Positions 45,442 through 54,027 of a stretch of DNA of 64,000 nucleotides are shown piece by piece. Origin of the DNA: Planococcus sp. MSAK28401. GTDB lineage: Bacteria > Bacillota > Bacilli > Bacillales_A > Planococcaceae. The DNA lies in assembly GCF_018283455.1 (NCBI RefSeq), contig NZ_JAAMTH010000001.1, positions 3,019,501 through 3,083,500 of the forward strand, in the 5' to 3' direction. Positions within the stretch are counted from its first letter, which is position 1. Each line of letters opens with the position of its first letter. A model generated the notes under the pieces. That model ran no database searches, was not told where the DNA came from, and saw only the letters and a program-made list of their open reading frames with translations. The position numbers and the translations under genes were made by a program.

Positions 45442-45505
45442 GTTTACTCCGGACCGGCCCCCACCTCTAACTTTTGAAAAAAACTTAGAAAAGGGTGTGT
45501 TCTCT

Positions 45506-46396
45506 ATGAAATTCGGTCAAGTGATCACTGCGATGGCAACGCCATTCGACTCAGACGGTGAAATCGATTTTCAGGCAACAACAAATCTCGTGGAATATCT
45601 AATCAATAACGGTTCGGACGGCATCGTTGTCGCCGGGACGACCGGTGAATCGCCGACTTTGTCGACAGATGAAAAAGTGGCGCTGTTCGTCCATGTCGTC
45701 ACCGTGGCAGACGGGCGCGCGAAAATCATCGCAGGCACCGGCTCGAACAACACGCGCGCATCGGTCGCCTTGACCCAGCAAGCAGAGCAAGCAGGCGTCG
45801 ACGGCATCATGCTCGTCACTCCTTACTATAACAAACCCTCACAAGAAGGCATGTACCGTCATTTTGAAGCGATCGCAAACGCGACGGCGCTTCCGGTCAT
45901 GCTCTATAACATCCCGGGCCGCAGTGTCGTCAATCTATCGGTCGATACGATCGTCCGCTTATCGCTTATCGACAATATTACCTGCGTGAAAGAAGCAAGC
46001 GGAGATTTGGACGCCGCTTCTGAAATCATCGAACGCACAAGCAGTGACTTTGCCGTCTACAGCGGCGATGACAGTTTGACTTTGCCGATGCTTTCTATCG
46101 GCGGAACGGGCATCGTCTCGGTCGCATCGCATATTATCGGCAATGACATGCAGGAGATGGTCAAATTGTTCCGCACGGGCGATACAGCGGGAGCTGCGGC
46201 GCTTCACCGAAAATTGCTGCCAACGATGAAGGCCTTGTTTGCAGCACCGAGCCCGAGCCCGGTCAAAGCCGCATTGAACCTATCGGGTGTCCCGGTCGGC
46301 GGCGTGCGCTTGCCGATGCTCGCGCTAACAGAAGAAGAAACCGTCACTTTGCAGCAATTCCTGCCGTCCGCTAAACAGGACGCGGTCACCAATTAA
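45506..46396 (+). CDS. dapA: 4-hydroxy-tetrahydrodipicolinate synthase
   Basis: 296 residues from ATG 45506 (AAAGGGTG upstream); the frame opens earlier inside the terminator but that part has no similarity. It condenses pyruvate with aspartate semialdehyde in the diaminopimelate/lysine pathway. The Schiff-base Lys162 lies in CVKEASGD, Tyr134 in MLYNIPGRS, and the GTTGE pyruvate-binding loop at 44-48. Full length and active-site complete. It is regulated by the upstream lysine riboswitch; no other lysine genes adjoin, so this is a stand-alone copy. Confidence 0.96.
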   Translation: MKFGQVITAMATPFDSDGEIDFQATTNLVEYLINNGSDGIVVAGTTGESPTLSTDEKVALFVHVVTVADGRAKIIAGTGSNNTRASVALTQQAEQAGVDGIMLVTPYYNKPSQEGMYRHFEAIANATALPVMLYNIPGRSVVNLSVDTIVRLSLIDNITCVKEASGDLDAASEIIERTSSDFAVYSGDDSLTLPMLSIGGTGIVSVASHIIGNDMQEMVKLFRTGDTAGAAALHRKLLPTMKALFAAPSPSPVKAALNLSGVPVGGVRLPMLALTEEETVTLQQFLPSAKQDAVTN

Positions 46397-46439
46397 AAAA
46401 AACTTCGCAGATCCGTTTCAGGGTCCGCGAAGTTTTTTT
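46395..46439. terminator. bidirectional terminator dapA / rsbR-like gene
   Basis: AAACTTCGC/GCGAAGTTT hairpin with long A and T runs on both sides. Confidence 0.9.
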
Positions 46440-47275
46440 CAGTTATAGACGTGTTCCATGGCCCGCTTCAAGCTGCCGCCAATATTCAAGGTCCGCACAT
46501 CCACGCCGAGTGTGGTCAAGGATTGCGCCGTTTCCGGCCGGATTCCCGTCAACACCGCTTCGACGCCGATCAGCCCGAGCGATTGGATGATTTTGATGAC
46601 TTGTTCGGCCACCATCGTATCAACACGGATTACTCCAGACAAATCAATGATCAAGGTGCTGATTTTCAATTCACTTGCCGATAAGAGCGTGCGCTCCAAA
46701 ATATAATGCGCCCGGTCGATTTCGATGCTGCCGACAAGCGGCAAGATAGCAACCGAATCACTGATTGGAACGACAGGCGCCGACAATTCCAGAAACTCCT
46801 GGCGTGCTGTCGCCAAATTGCGTTGATAGGAAGTCGTATACGCATGTGTATAGGAATACGTTGCATGATCCAGAAGCGCATGCAATAATTCTGCCGCGTC
46901 ATACGTTATTCCCGGGGAAATAGCCAAGCGTCGGCCTTCGCTTTTGATCAAAGTCGCAATGTGCTTCCGGTACAATGCCGTTTCAGCAAGCGCCACATCC
47001 AAGGTCATGCCCTGCTCCAGAAAAAAGTTCCCGGTGGCGGTTCCCCACCGTGCCATATCCGCCATGATTTCTTCCTGGCGGCAGCTGTTCTGCATCGATT
47101 TTCCGAGCAGCTCGATGAAACGCGCCCGTTCCTTCAATACCACCTCTGACAACTCCCGGTTACTTTCCAGAACTTCTTTTGCCACAGCCGCATGCCGTTC
47201 TTCCTGAATCAATTCCGCAATCATATATTTTTCTTCTTCCACTCGTTTACCGAATAACACCATTTCTTTTTCCAT
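46439..47275 (-). CDS. RsbR-family stressosome protein with STAS domain
   Basis: 278 residues from ATG 47275, which GGAGGT precedes; the frame opens eight codons earlier. The C-terminal STAS domain (about 155-270) contains LIIDLSGVIRVDTMVAEQ and VEAVLTGIRPETAQSL, which are the stressosome-type phosphorylatable Thr/Ser regions. The N-terminal half is a helical RsbRD-like globin-type domain (ELIQEERHAAVAKE, GTATGNFFLEQGMTLD). Such proteins form the 1.8 MDa stressosome that releases RsbT to activate SigB. No rsbS/rsbT lies here, so it is an orphan paralogue feeding a complex encoded elsewhere. Confidence 0.88.
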   Translation of the reverse strand: MEKEMVLFGKRVEEEKYMIAELIQEERHAAVAKEVLESNRELSEVVLKERARFIELLGKSMQNSCRQEEIMADMARWGTATGNFFLEQGMTLDVALAETALYRKHIATLIKSEGRRLAISPGITYDAAELLHALLDHATYSYTHAYTTSYQRNLATARQEFLELSAPVVPISDSVAILPLVGSIEIDRAHYILERTLLSASELKISTLIIDLSGVIRVDTMVAEQVIKIIQSLGLIGVEAVLTGIRPETAQSLTTLGVDVRTLNIGGSLKRAMEHVYN

Positions 47276-47370
47276 TGGTACCTCCGTCAATTGCTGCATT
47301 GTTCATTTCTTGCAACGGATTCATTATACCTAATCTTCTATACAAGAAATAGCCTTTTGCTTTTAATCAG

Positions 47371-47400
47371 AAAAAATGCCCGCCGAGTGGCAGGCATTTT
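47371..47400 (-). terminator. terminator of the CWB2 gene
   Basis: AAAATGCC-GCC/GGC-GGCATTTT hairpin, just after the gene. Confidence 0.85.
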
Positions 47401-47406
47401 CAGGCA

Positions 47407-48432
47407 TTAGTTTGCGAAAAGCTGTTTCAGAGTTGCAGAAGAAACGGCTCCTTCGCCACCAAAGATTGTGTAGAAGGAATCTGGCGTTTCGAAATTCTTG
47501 ATTTGCTGTTTAGACGCTTCAGATGGCGTTTTTGCCGTTAGAACTAATGGTCCAAAGTACGAAGCGGCCAAAGAACTTCCTGACAACGCATCCGGATAAT
47601 TGGCGCCAGTTGCGATGAAGATCTCGCTTTCATCTAGCAACAACCCATTTTCCAGTGCAAATTCGTTAAATTCCTTGTTTGTCTCATAGCGGGTTGCACC
47701 TGCGAGACGAATCGGTTCTTCCATGAACAATTCTTCAACTGTCGGCTTGACTGCACCTTCGCCACCAACAATGATCGGCAATTCCGGCTGGTTTGCTTCA
47801 ATATAATCTGCAACAACTGTCGGGACAGTGCCATTTGCTGGGACAAGGATAATTGGATCAGCAGAAAGTGCTGCTGCTGGGGAAACCGATAATGAGTCAG
47901 CAAAGTTTGCGCCTGTTGCTACATATAGAGTGTCGCCCATGCCTACTTCTTCAGCAATGTTAACAGCCGTTTCATAACGGGTTTTTCCGCTGATACGCTC
48001 AACTTTTACCCCAAGGTCTGCGATTTGTTTTTTAACATTTTCAGAGATAGCGCCTGTACCGCCAACCAAGACAACGTTTTCTGCGCCCAAACGCTTCAAT
48101 TCAGCCGCGAATCCTGCAGGCAGTGAGTCTCTTTTCGTCAAAAGCAGAGGAGAATAGTGGAAACCTGCTAGCGGTGCTGCAGCTAACGCATCCGGAAAAT
48201 CAGCGCCAGTGGCTACTACAACTGTCTCAACACTGTCATCTTCCCAACCATACAAAGAAACTTCCAAGCTTGTCTGGTAGCGGTCGCTGCCGGAAATGCG
48301 ATCTGAATTGCCTTCTGTCAATGTTGCTGCAGAAGCAGCGCCAGTCGGTAAAACTGCTCCAAGAGCCAAAGCTGCAGTCAATGCTGCAGTCGTCAAAACT
48401 TTGCTGTAACTCATTATTAATCGTTTCCCCAT
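47407..48432 (-). CDS. secreted cell-wall-binding protein (three CWB2 repeats)
   Basis: 341 residues. A Sec signal peptide (TTAALTAALALGAVLPTGA, cleavage near ASA) precedes three tandem CWB2 (PF04122) repeats of about 95 residues: each starts with RISGSDRYQTS, RISGKTRYETA or RLAGATRYETN and carries a VATGA(D/N)FPDAL-type core and a VGGTGA/GGEGAVS end. CWB2 repeats bind anionic wall polymers non-covalently. There is no further catalytic domain, so it is wall-binding only or a carrier for proteins. Alternative start 18 bases downstream (48414) is possible. Confidence 0.88.
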   Translation of the reverse strand: MGKRLIMSYSKVLTTAALTAALALGAVLPTGAASAATLTEGNSDRISGSDRYQTSLEVSLYGWEDDSVETVVVATGADFPDALAAAPLAGFHYSPLLLTKRDSLPAGFAAELKRLGAENVVLVGGTGAISENVKKQIADLGVKVERISGKTRYETAVNIAEEVGMGDTLYVATGANFADSLSVSPAAALSADPIILVPANGTVPTVVADYIEANQPELPIIVGGEGAVKPTVEELFMEEPIRLAGATRYETNKEFNEFALENGLLLDESEIFIATGANYPDALSGSSLAASYFGPLVLTAKTPSEASKQQIKNFETPDSFYTIFGGEGAVSSATLKQLFAN

Positions 48433-48458
48433 TCTGTAATGTATTCATTTCTTTTCCA

Positions 48459-48486
48459 ATTATATGATATTTTACGAACATTACAA
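48459..48486 (-). promoter_or_regulatory. SigA promoter of the CWB2 gene
   Basis: TTGTAA (48486-48481), 16 bases, TATAAT (48464-48459) on the minus strand, 27 bases before the start. Confidence 0.72.
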
Positions 48487-48633
48487 TAGGTTTACAAAAA
48501 TATTTTTTATTAGGCATAAATACTTTTTCACCATTCAGATTTAAATAATATTTTTGCAACTCCCTATATTCTTCTTTAAGTTTTGGCCCATTGCTCCCAT
48601 GTACTTCTCAGCACGCCGGAAACAATGCTTTAG

Positions 48634-48660
48634 GTTTATGACCTCTCGCTTTCCGGGTAC
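48634..48660 (+). promoter_or_regulatory. SigB-like promoter of YflT/YsnF gene
   Basis: GTTTAT, 15 bases, GGGTAC, 54 bases before the start codon; close to the general-stress consensus and expected for a YflT-type protein. Confidence 0.5.
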
Positions 48661-48713
48661 ATAAGCCATAACGCAAACACGGCAAAACATTGACCTTACA
48701 GGAGGATGCTATT

Positions 48714-49544
48714 ATGCAAAAACATGGCCATAAATTAATCGGCACATTCGATGTGCAGGCGGAAGTAATCCATGAAATCGGCGAATTAAAAACACAGGGA
48801 TATAAAGAAGAGGATATTTACGTCGTCGCTTTGAACGGCCAGCAACTGCAAATGGTACAAGGGCAGACGGATGTCCATTTGAATACGGATGAGGGCGATT
48901 TCATGGACAAGTTCAAATCGTTCATTTCCGGGGAAGACCCGACAAAAGATGCGCTCAAGCAGATGGGCCTCTCGGATTCTGAAGCGGACGAATATTACAA
49001 CCAAATCCAAAGCGGCAAGATCATACTTTACGTCGACAGTGAATACGGCATGAATTACCAGAACTTCGATGCCGCCGCAGCCAGCTTATCTGGAGATGGT
49101 TATGCAGAGGAAAATCATAAAAAAACCGAAACGCCCGATTTGAGTGACGAACAACAGATGAAACTTCACGAAGAACGCCTGGCGGTCGATAAGAAATGGG
49201 TCGAATCCGGAAGCGTCGACATCCATAAGAACACGGTCGAAGAACGACAGACACTTGATGTTCCGTACGAACGGGAAGAAGTCGAAGTCGAACGCCGTCC
49301 AATCAATCAAGAGTTGTCCGAATATGAAGCGAACGGCCGCTCCGCCGAGACATACGAAAAAGACGGCCTTTGGCACATTCCCGTCATTGAAGAACGCCTG
49401 GAAGTGCGCAAAGTAAAATACGTCAGCGAGGAAATCATCGTCCATAAACGCAAAGTACAGGAAACAAAGCATATCAGCGAAACAGTGCAGCGTGAGACAG
49501 TTGATATTGATGAGAACAACGTCCAGCGCTACGAAAAACCGTAA
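48714..49544 (+). CDS. YflT/YsnF stress protein (PRC-like N-terminus plus DUF2382)
   Basis: 276 residues from ATG 48714, eight bases after AGGAGG; the frame is open eight codons further. The N-terminal 100 residues (IGTFDVQAEVIHEIGELKTQ, ALKQMGLSDSEADEYYNQIQ) match the YflT-type stress-induced domain. The C-terminal half (about 150-276) is a DUF2382/YsnF domain: repeated LHEERLAVDKKWVESG, VPYEREEVEVERRPINQEL, IPVIEERLEVRKVKYVSEEI blocks of alternating charge. In B. subtilis such proteins belong to the SigB regulon; the role is unknown. Ends in a bidirectional terminator. Confidence 0.87.
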   Translation: MQKHGHKLIGTFDVQAEVIHEIGELKTQGYKEEDIYVVALNGQQLQMVQGQTDVHLNTDEGDFMDKFKSFISGEDPTKDALKQMGLSDSEADEYYNQIQSGKIILYVDSEYGMNYQNFDAAAASLSGDGYAEENHKKTETPDLSDEQQMKLHEERLAVDKKWVESGSVDIHKNTVEERQTLDVPYEREEVEVERRPINQELSEYEANGRSAETYEKDGLWHIPVIEERLEVRKVKYVSEEIIVHKRKVQETKHISETVQRETVDIDENNVQRYEKP

Positions 49545-49546
49545 AC

Positions 49547-49580
49547 AAAAGAGCTGTCGCTTCTGCGCGACGGCTCTTTT
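49547..49580. terminator. bidirectional terminator
   Basis: AAAAGAGC-GTCGC/GCGAC-GCTCTTTT hairpin shared by the stress protein and Yip1 genes. Confidence 0.9.
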
Positions 49581-49599
49581 GTTTAGTTATTATTAATGT

Positions 49600-50238
49600 T
49601 TAAAATGCGGCAAACAGGAACATCGCTAAAAAGGTAATGATGACAACTGTGAACAGCACGGATGGAATCACTATTACGAAAAATCCTTTCCACGCTGAAA
49701 ATCGCTGTGCTTCTCCCACGCCTTTACACTGGATTACGAAGGTCCAGATGCCGATGACAACTGTGACAGCCAGCAGCACCAGGCCAATTACCATGCCAAG
49801 TCCAGTATCCGGTTCCGCTACACTAGGTTCGATTTCCGTATAGAATGTCGAAGGCGATGTGAGCAGCCAAATCAGCCACATCGGCAATAGCCAAATTTGT
49901 GGAATACTCGAAGTGACGACTGCACGGAACATTTCAGAATACGTTCCGACACCGCCGAATAGTTTTCCGAGCAAAATATAGATGCCCGAGACGATCCCGA
50001 TCCCTGCGGTTACAGCAAGTGGCCCAAGCAATAAAGACCCGAAGATTACTGCCACTGCTGGAAATATTTGCTCCTCGCTCGACGCACCGGAAAGCCCACC
50101 TGTGAAACCAGTCAAAATAAGAAGTATTACAATAAAGCTCGTCGGCTTTTCTTCAATCACATAGCGCACCGTCTCGCGGGGGCGCGTCCATATGGCCGTA
50201 AACGGATTCAATTCAGTATACGCAGTTGGTTCATTCAT
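49600..50238 (-). CDS. Yip1-domain membrane protein
   Basis: 212 residues from ATG 50238 (AAGGTGG upstream; an in-frame GTG four codons earlier is too close). Four or five membrane segments begin after a 35-residue cytoplasmic stretch (ELNPFTAIWTRPRETVRYVI) typical of bacterial Yip1-domain proteins. GGVGTYSEMFRAVVTSSIPQ (about 95) is the conserved motif. Bacterial members have no known function; eukaryotic ones work in vesicle traffic, which should not be transferred. Confidence 0.8.
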   Translation of the reverse strand: MNEPTAYTELNPFTAIWTRPRETVRYVIEEKPTSFIVILLILTGFTGGLSGASSEEQIFPAVAVIFGSLLLGPLAVTAGIGIVSGIYILLGKLFGGVGTYSEMFRAVVTSSIPQIWLLPMWLIWLLTSPSTFYTEIEPSVAEPDTGLGMVIGLVLLAVTVVIGIWTFVIQCKGVGEAQRFSAWKGFFVIVIPSVLFTVVIITFLAMFLFAAF

Positions 50239-50362
50239 ACCACAACCCACCTTGTTTTCCTTTTTCTGTATACTTCATAAACTATTCCCCCTTTTATTTC
50301 CATCTAATCACATTCTCCTACACTTGTAAATGACTGGAAGGAGGATAGCTAGCTAATGCCAA

Positions 50363-50396
50363 TAAAAAAAGCCTAAGCAACTGCGGCTTAAGCTTT
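50363..50396 (-). terminator. terminator of the tandem SDR operon
   Basis: AAGC-TAAGC/GCTTA-AGCTT hairpin with a run of seven T on the minus strand; overlaps the last codons of the SDR. Confidence 0.85.
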
Positions 50397-51275
50397 CGGA
50401 TTTTCGTCATCACGTTCTTTTATTTCCTCTTCCGGCTCATGAAGTATTCCGCTATGCGGTGCTTCAAGCGGTGTTTTCTCTAAATTCAGCTTGATAAATC
50501 TTGCCGAACGCTTCTCCAACATCTTCGGCGCAATCCGCGTCAATAAACGAACGGTTTTCATCTTCCGTCCGACTTCAACGACTTCTTTCGGTTCATCGAT
50601 CAAATCGATGATGACCTTGACCGCCTGCATCGGATCGTCCATCGGTTTCATGTCGACCACAAGGCCCGAGTAGTTTCCAGTGTGTTCGAACCACGGCGTG
50701 TCGGTCGCCCACGGGAGCACGGAACACACGTGGATGTCGTGATACCCTTCCAGTTTCATTTCTTCATTGAGCGCCGAACTGAACCCAAGCACTGCATGTT
50801 TGCTTGCGCTATAGCCAGTGAAATAAGGAAATGCGACATCGCTCGCTACCGACCCGATATTGATCAAGGTGCCGCTGCCGATTTCCTTGAAATGGCGCAG
50901 CGCAAAATGGCTGCCGTTGACTGTGCCTTTGACATTCACTTCCACCATGCGCGCAAGGTCTTCAAGTGGGATATCCGTGAACGGGCCGATCACACCGACG
51001 CCAGCGTTATTGATCCACACATCGATTTTCCCGAAACTGGTCAGTGCTTCCTCGAATAGCCAAGCGACGTCCGCTTCACGGCTGACATCCATCGTGACCG
51101 CAATGGCGTTCGGACCGAGTTCACTTGCAAGCGCTTCGATTAAGCCGGTGCTCCTTGCCGCTAAGACCAAATTTGCGCCTTCCCTTGCCAATTGCCGTGC
51201 CACTTCTTTGCCAAGTCCGCTGGAGGCGCCGGTGATGACGATCGTTTTGCCGCGCCGTGATTTTTCCTGTGCCAT
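50388..51275 (-). CDS. SDR-family oxidoreductase (second of a tandem pair)
   Basis: 295 residues from ATG 51275, preceded by GGGGGAGG. The cofactor motif TGASSGLGKE (about 15), NNAG in WINNAGVGVIGPF (about 91), Ser of INIGSVASD and Y-x3-K in YSASKHAVLG are complete. After the SDR core comes an extra 60-residue tail with MKTVRLLTRIAPKMLEKRS and ending ILHEPEEEIKERDDENP, shared in form with the upstream paralogue. Substrate unknown; context suggests stress-related carbonyl reduction. It is 17 bases downstream of its paralogue and clearly cotranscribed. Confidence 0.9.
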   Translation of the reverse strand: MAQEKSRRGKTIVITGASSGLGKEVARQLAREGANLVLAARSTGLIEALASELGPNAIAVTMDVSREADVAWLFEEALTSFGKIDVWINNAGVGVIGPFTDIPLEDLARMVEVNVKGTVNGSHFALRHFKEIGSGTLINIGSVASDVAFPYFTGYSASKHAVLGFSSALNEEMKLEGYHDIHVCSVLPWATDTPWFEHTGNYSGLVVDMKPMDDPMQAVKVIIDLIDEPKEVVEVGRKMKTVRLLTRIAPKMLEKRSARFIKLNLEKTPLEAPHSGILHEPEEEIKERDDENPKA

Positions 51276-51292
51276 GCCGCCTCCCCCTTTCT

Positions 51293-52201
51293 TCACTGTT
51301 CTTCTTGTTGTTCAAAACGTTCGCGTAAATCTCCTGATACTGCACGCCCATCTTCAACTGGCTCATGCAAGCTGCCGGAAGTTAATTCCGCAGCCGGTGC
51401 TGATTCAATCATCTCTTTGAGTTCCTGTCCGCCGAGCCCCTTCGCCACTGCCGGCAAGAACTGGCCGAAAATGGCCGCCGCTTTCCCCTTGCCGCCAACT
51501 TCCTGGTTTTTTCTCGGTTCATCGATCAAACCGAGAATGGCATCGATCACTTTGGCTGGATCGTCCGGCGGCCCGACCAGGATTTCATGACCCGAATAAT
51601 TGGCTGCGTGTTCTGTCCACGGCGTGTCAGTGACCCACGGGTCGATCGAGCAGATATGGACATCCGGGTAGTCTTCCAGCCGGAGCTCTTCGTACAACCC
51701 GTTAGATAATCCGCTGACACCGAATTTACTGCCGGTATAGGCCGCTCCATAAGGCATCGGAACCTTGCTGGCGAATGACGAGACATTGATCAGAATGCCG
51801 TGCTTCTGCTCTTTGAAGCGGCGCAGCGCGAAATGGCTGCCATAAATCGTGCCGAGCATGTTCACTTCCACCGTCCGGTTCAAATCGCGCAGCGGCGTAT
51901 CGATAAACGGCCCGTACACGCCGATTCCTGCGTTATTGATCCACACATCGATACGCCCGAAATTATGCATCGCGGCCCGGTGCAGGCTCTCAACATCCTT
52001 CACACGGCTAACATCGGCTGTTACCGGGATAACTAATGGACCGAGCGAATTCGCGAGCTCCTCAATCAGCCGTGTCCGGCGGGCAGCAATGACCAATTTC
52101 ACTTGTTCGTGCGCCAACCGTTCCGCCAGGCCACGGCCGATTCCGCTTGATGCTCCTGTAATGACGACGACTTTGCCTTGATTTGAATGCTTTGCCCCCA
52201 C
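51293..52201 (-). CDS. SDR-family oxidoreductase (first of a tandem pair)
   Basis: 302 residues, GTG start with AAGGAGG eight bases upstream. Motifs TGASSGIGRG (about 15), NNAG in WINNAGIGVYGPF (about 91), Ser of INVSSFASK and YTGSKFGVSG are complete. The paralogue downstream is alignable throughout, including the unusual C-terminal tail with LHEP (LHEPVEDGRAV). The pair probably arose by tandem duplication. A SigB-like promoter sits 45 bases upstream, as for the other SDR at 13.7 kb. Confidence 0.9.
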   Translation of the reverse strand: MGAKHSNQGKVVVITGASSGIGRGLAERLAHEQVKLVIAARRTRLIEELANSLGPLVIPVTADVSRVKDVESLHRAAMHNFGRIDVWINNAGIGVYGPFIDTPLRDLNRTVEVNMLGTIYGSHFALRRFKEQKHGILINVSSFASKVPMPYGAAYTGSKFGVSGLSNGLYEELRLEDYPDVHICSIDPWVTDTPWTEHAANYSGHEILVGPPDDPAKVIDAILGLIDEPRKNQEVGGKGKAAAIFGQFLPAVAKGLGGQELKEMIESAPAAELTSGSLHEPVEDGRAVSGDLRERFEQQEEQ

Positions 52202-52245
52202 AGTGCTCGCCTCCTTCTTAAAAAAGCGCAGAATTTTGTAGATTT

Positions 52246-52271
52246 ATACCCCTTTTAAACATCCAAAAAAC
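52246..52271 (-). promoter_or_regulatory. SigB-like promoter of the tandem SDR operon
   Basis: GTTTTT (52271-52266), 14 bases, consensus GGGTAT (52251-52246) on the minus strand, 45 bases before the gene. Confidence 0.55.
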
Positions 52272-52378
52272 AATTTAATACAGCACCGGCAAAAAACAAT
52301 TCCAAAGCTCTGTTTTTTTTCCACCTTCATCCAAACTCCGAAGTCAAAACAAAGAGCGGCACAGGTTCTTGCCACACA

Positions 52379-52411
52379 AAAAGAGCGGCACCGGATAAGT
52401 GCCGCTCTTAA
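52379..52411 (-). terminator. terminator of the sigma/anti-sigma operon
   Basis: Perfect 11-bp inverted repeat AAGAGCGGCAC/GTGCCGCTCTT with a T-tract on the minus strand. A second lone copy of AAAGAGCGGCAC precedes it at 52352. Confidence 0.88.
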
Positions 52412-52441
52412 TAAATATTCTACATTCAAGCGGAAACGCTT

Positions 52442-53191
52442 TTACGCTTCCGGATCAATCGCTGCGCTCAGAACGATTTCGCCCTGTGGCGCCGTATTTC
52501 CACGGTTGGGTTCCAATGTGACGGCGATGGTATCCCAGCCTTCGGTATTTTCATCGAGACTGAAGAATACCGCGCCTTCGTTTTCCTGACTCGGCGTGAA
52601 TGCACCGGTTGGAATCGGCTGGCCATCTTTCAACAGCCATACTTGATAGACTTGGTCTCCGCTCGTCGGTTCCAGCTGGTTTGCCTGAACTAGGAGGTTC
52701 AATGCCCCTTCTTCATGGACCAATGCAGCTGTTCCTGTTCCCTCAAATGTTTCGCTTGCCTGCAAATCCACTGTTTCAAAAGCGACTTCAGGTGTCGTTG
52801 GTGCGTCTGGCTGATCGCTTAGCTCGTAAAACGCGTAGGCGTTTCCAAGCAGCGAGACGAGCAGCGCCGCCGCGACGAGCGGTGTCCACTTTGATGTTCT
52901 GAATCCCCGCTTTGCCATAGTGGCAGGAGGCGTCGGTCTATCACGCTTTTTCGGCTCGTCTGCCAAAGGCGCTTGCTGCTCTCCCTCATCAAAGACCGCG
53001 TCTAAAATCCGCGCCTTCATGCCGGCATCCGGTGCTACCGGATCTGCAAGGTAAGGGAGTTCTCCTGTCGCATCCACAATGTCACGACATTCCGGACACT
53101 CCGCTAAATGTGCTTCAAACTGTTTTTGCTCTTCTTCATTCAACGTGCCATTCAAATAATCGATCAATTGGTCACAATTCACGTTTGTCAT
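52442..53191 (-). CDS. anti-sigma factor (zinc-finger plus RskA-type domain)
   Basis: 249 residues. The N-terminus is a zinc-binding anti-sigma domain: NCDQLIDYLNG and HLAECPEC (H-x3-C-x2-C, about 28-35) should bind the sigma factor. One membrane segment lies at about 103-122 (LVAAALLVSLLGNAYAFYEL). The extracellular C-terminus (about 135-249) has the RskA pattern with VYQVWLLKDGQPIPTGAF and NTEGWDTIAVTLEP. It overlaps the sigma gene by 20 bases, the standard arrangement. Release of sigma would be by regulated proteolysis in response to an envelope signal. Confidence 0.92.
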   Translation of the reverse strand: MTNVNCDQLIDYLNGTLNEEEQKQFEAHLAECPECRDIVDATGELPYLADPVAPDAGMKARILDAVFDEGEQQAPLADEPKKRDRPTPPATMAKRGFRTSKWTPLVAAALLVSLLGNAYAFYELSDQPDAPTTPEVAFETVDLQASETFEGTGTAALVHEEGALNLLVQANQLEPTSGDQVYQVWLLKDGQPIPTGAFTPSQENEGAVFFSLDENTEGWDTIAVTLEPNRGNTAPQGEIVLSAAIDPEA

Positions 53192-53750
53192 CCAGAACTC
53201 CCCCTTCCTGCACCATTTGCAAGGATGTCTTCAATTTCTTTAATGCTAAGCGGATCCTGCTCTTTACGGTTCCGAGCGGAATACCGCATTTTTCTGCGAT
53301 GGTTTCATGCGTATAGCCTTTGAAATAAAATAGATGTACCATTTTCTGCTGTTCCTCCGATAAATGCCGGACGGCTTGATGGATCTGTTCGCTCTTCTCT
53401 TGCCATTCGGCCGTTTCTTCAACCGAAGAGTCGGTGCTTTCCACTTCCGCAATTTCATCCAACGGAACGGATGGTTTTTTCTGTTTGCGAATCAAATCCA
53501 CTGCCGCGTTGCGCGACATCGTCACCAGCCAGGCAACAAACTTTCCTTTTCCTTCGTCATAGCTGCCAACCCCGCGCCACACTTTAACGAATACTTCCTG
53601 CAGCGCTTCCTCTGCCAAATCACGGTCTCCCGTCATTTTGCATAGATAGGAAAATAGCATCTTTTCATAGCGGTCATACAATTCTTCGAGCGCGTCCTTA
53701 TCCTTGCCCCTGACGCGCTCATAAAGCAATGCGTCTGAAATTTTTTCCAT
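53172..53750 (-). CDS. ECF-family RNA polymerase sigma factor
   Basis: 192 residues. Region 2 (about 20-90) has LYDRYEKMLFSYLCKMTGD and DLAEEALQEVFVKVWRG; region 4 (about 130-180) has LSEEQQKMVHLFYFKGYTHE and EKCGIPLGTVKSRIRLAL. Sequence is closest in form to SigK/RskA-type ECF factors of Gram-positives. It is cotranscribed with its anti-sigma factor. Many such genes are autoregulated, but no clear ECF promoter could be fixed upstream. Confidence 0.93.
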   Translation of the reverse strand: MEKISDALLYERVRGKDKDALEELYDRYEKMLFSYLCKMTGDRDLAEEALQEVFVKVWRGVGSYDEGKGKFVAWLVTMSRNAAVDLIRKQKKPSVPLDEIAEVESTDSSVEETAEWQEKSEQIHQAVRHLSEEQQKMVHLFYFKGYTHETIAEKCGIPLGTVKSRIRLALKKLKTSLQMVQEGGVLDDKREL

Positions 53751-54027
53751 GCCGTGTCCCCTTTGTTACAGATTTCGTATTCTTAGCTTACTATATTCCG
53801 CGGCATTTCGCTTAATTGACTTTGTTTGCTTGTTATCTATTCAACGCAGAAGAGGTCCAATTAGTTCACTTTCCCTTTAATTTTATTCCAATTATCGAAC
53901 CTAGTGATTACACAAAAGGCTTACATGCAGCGATCGCGAATTTTTGAAAACATTCTATATATTGAAGTGATCCAAATTGCCGGATTCTGCGTTATATCTT
54001 TATAAGCGTTATACTAATGGAAGTGAT

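Noticed and set aside
52429..52445. cre-like sequence GGAAACGCTTTTA
   Set aside because: Lies at the stop codon of the anti-sigma gene, away from any promoter.
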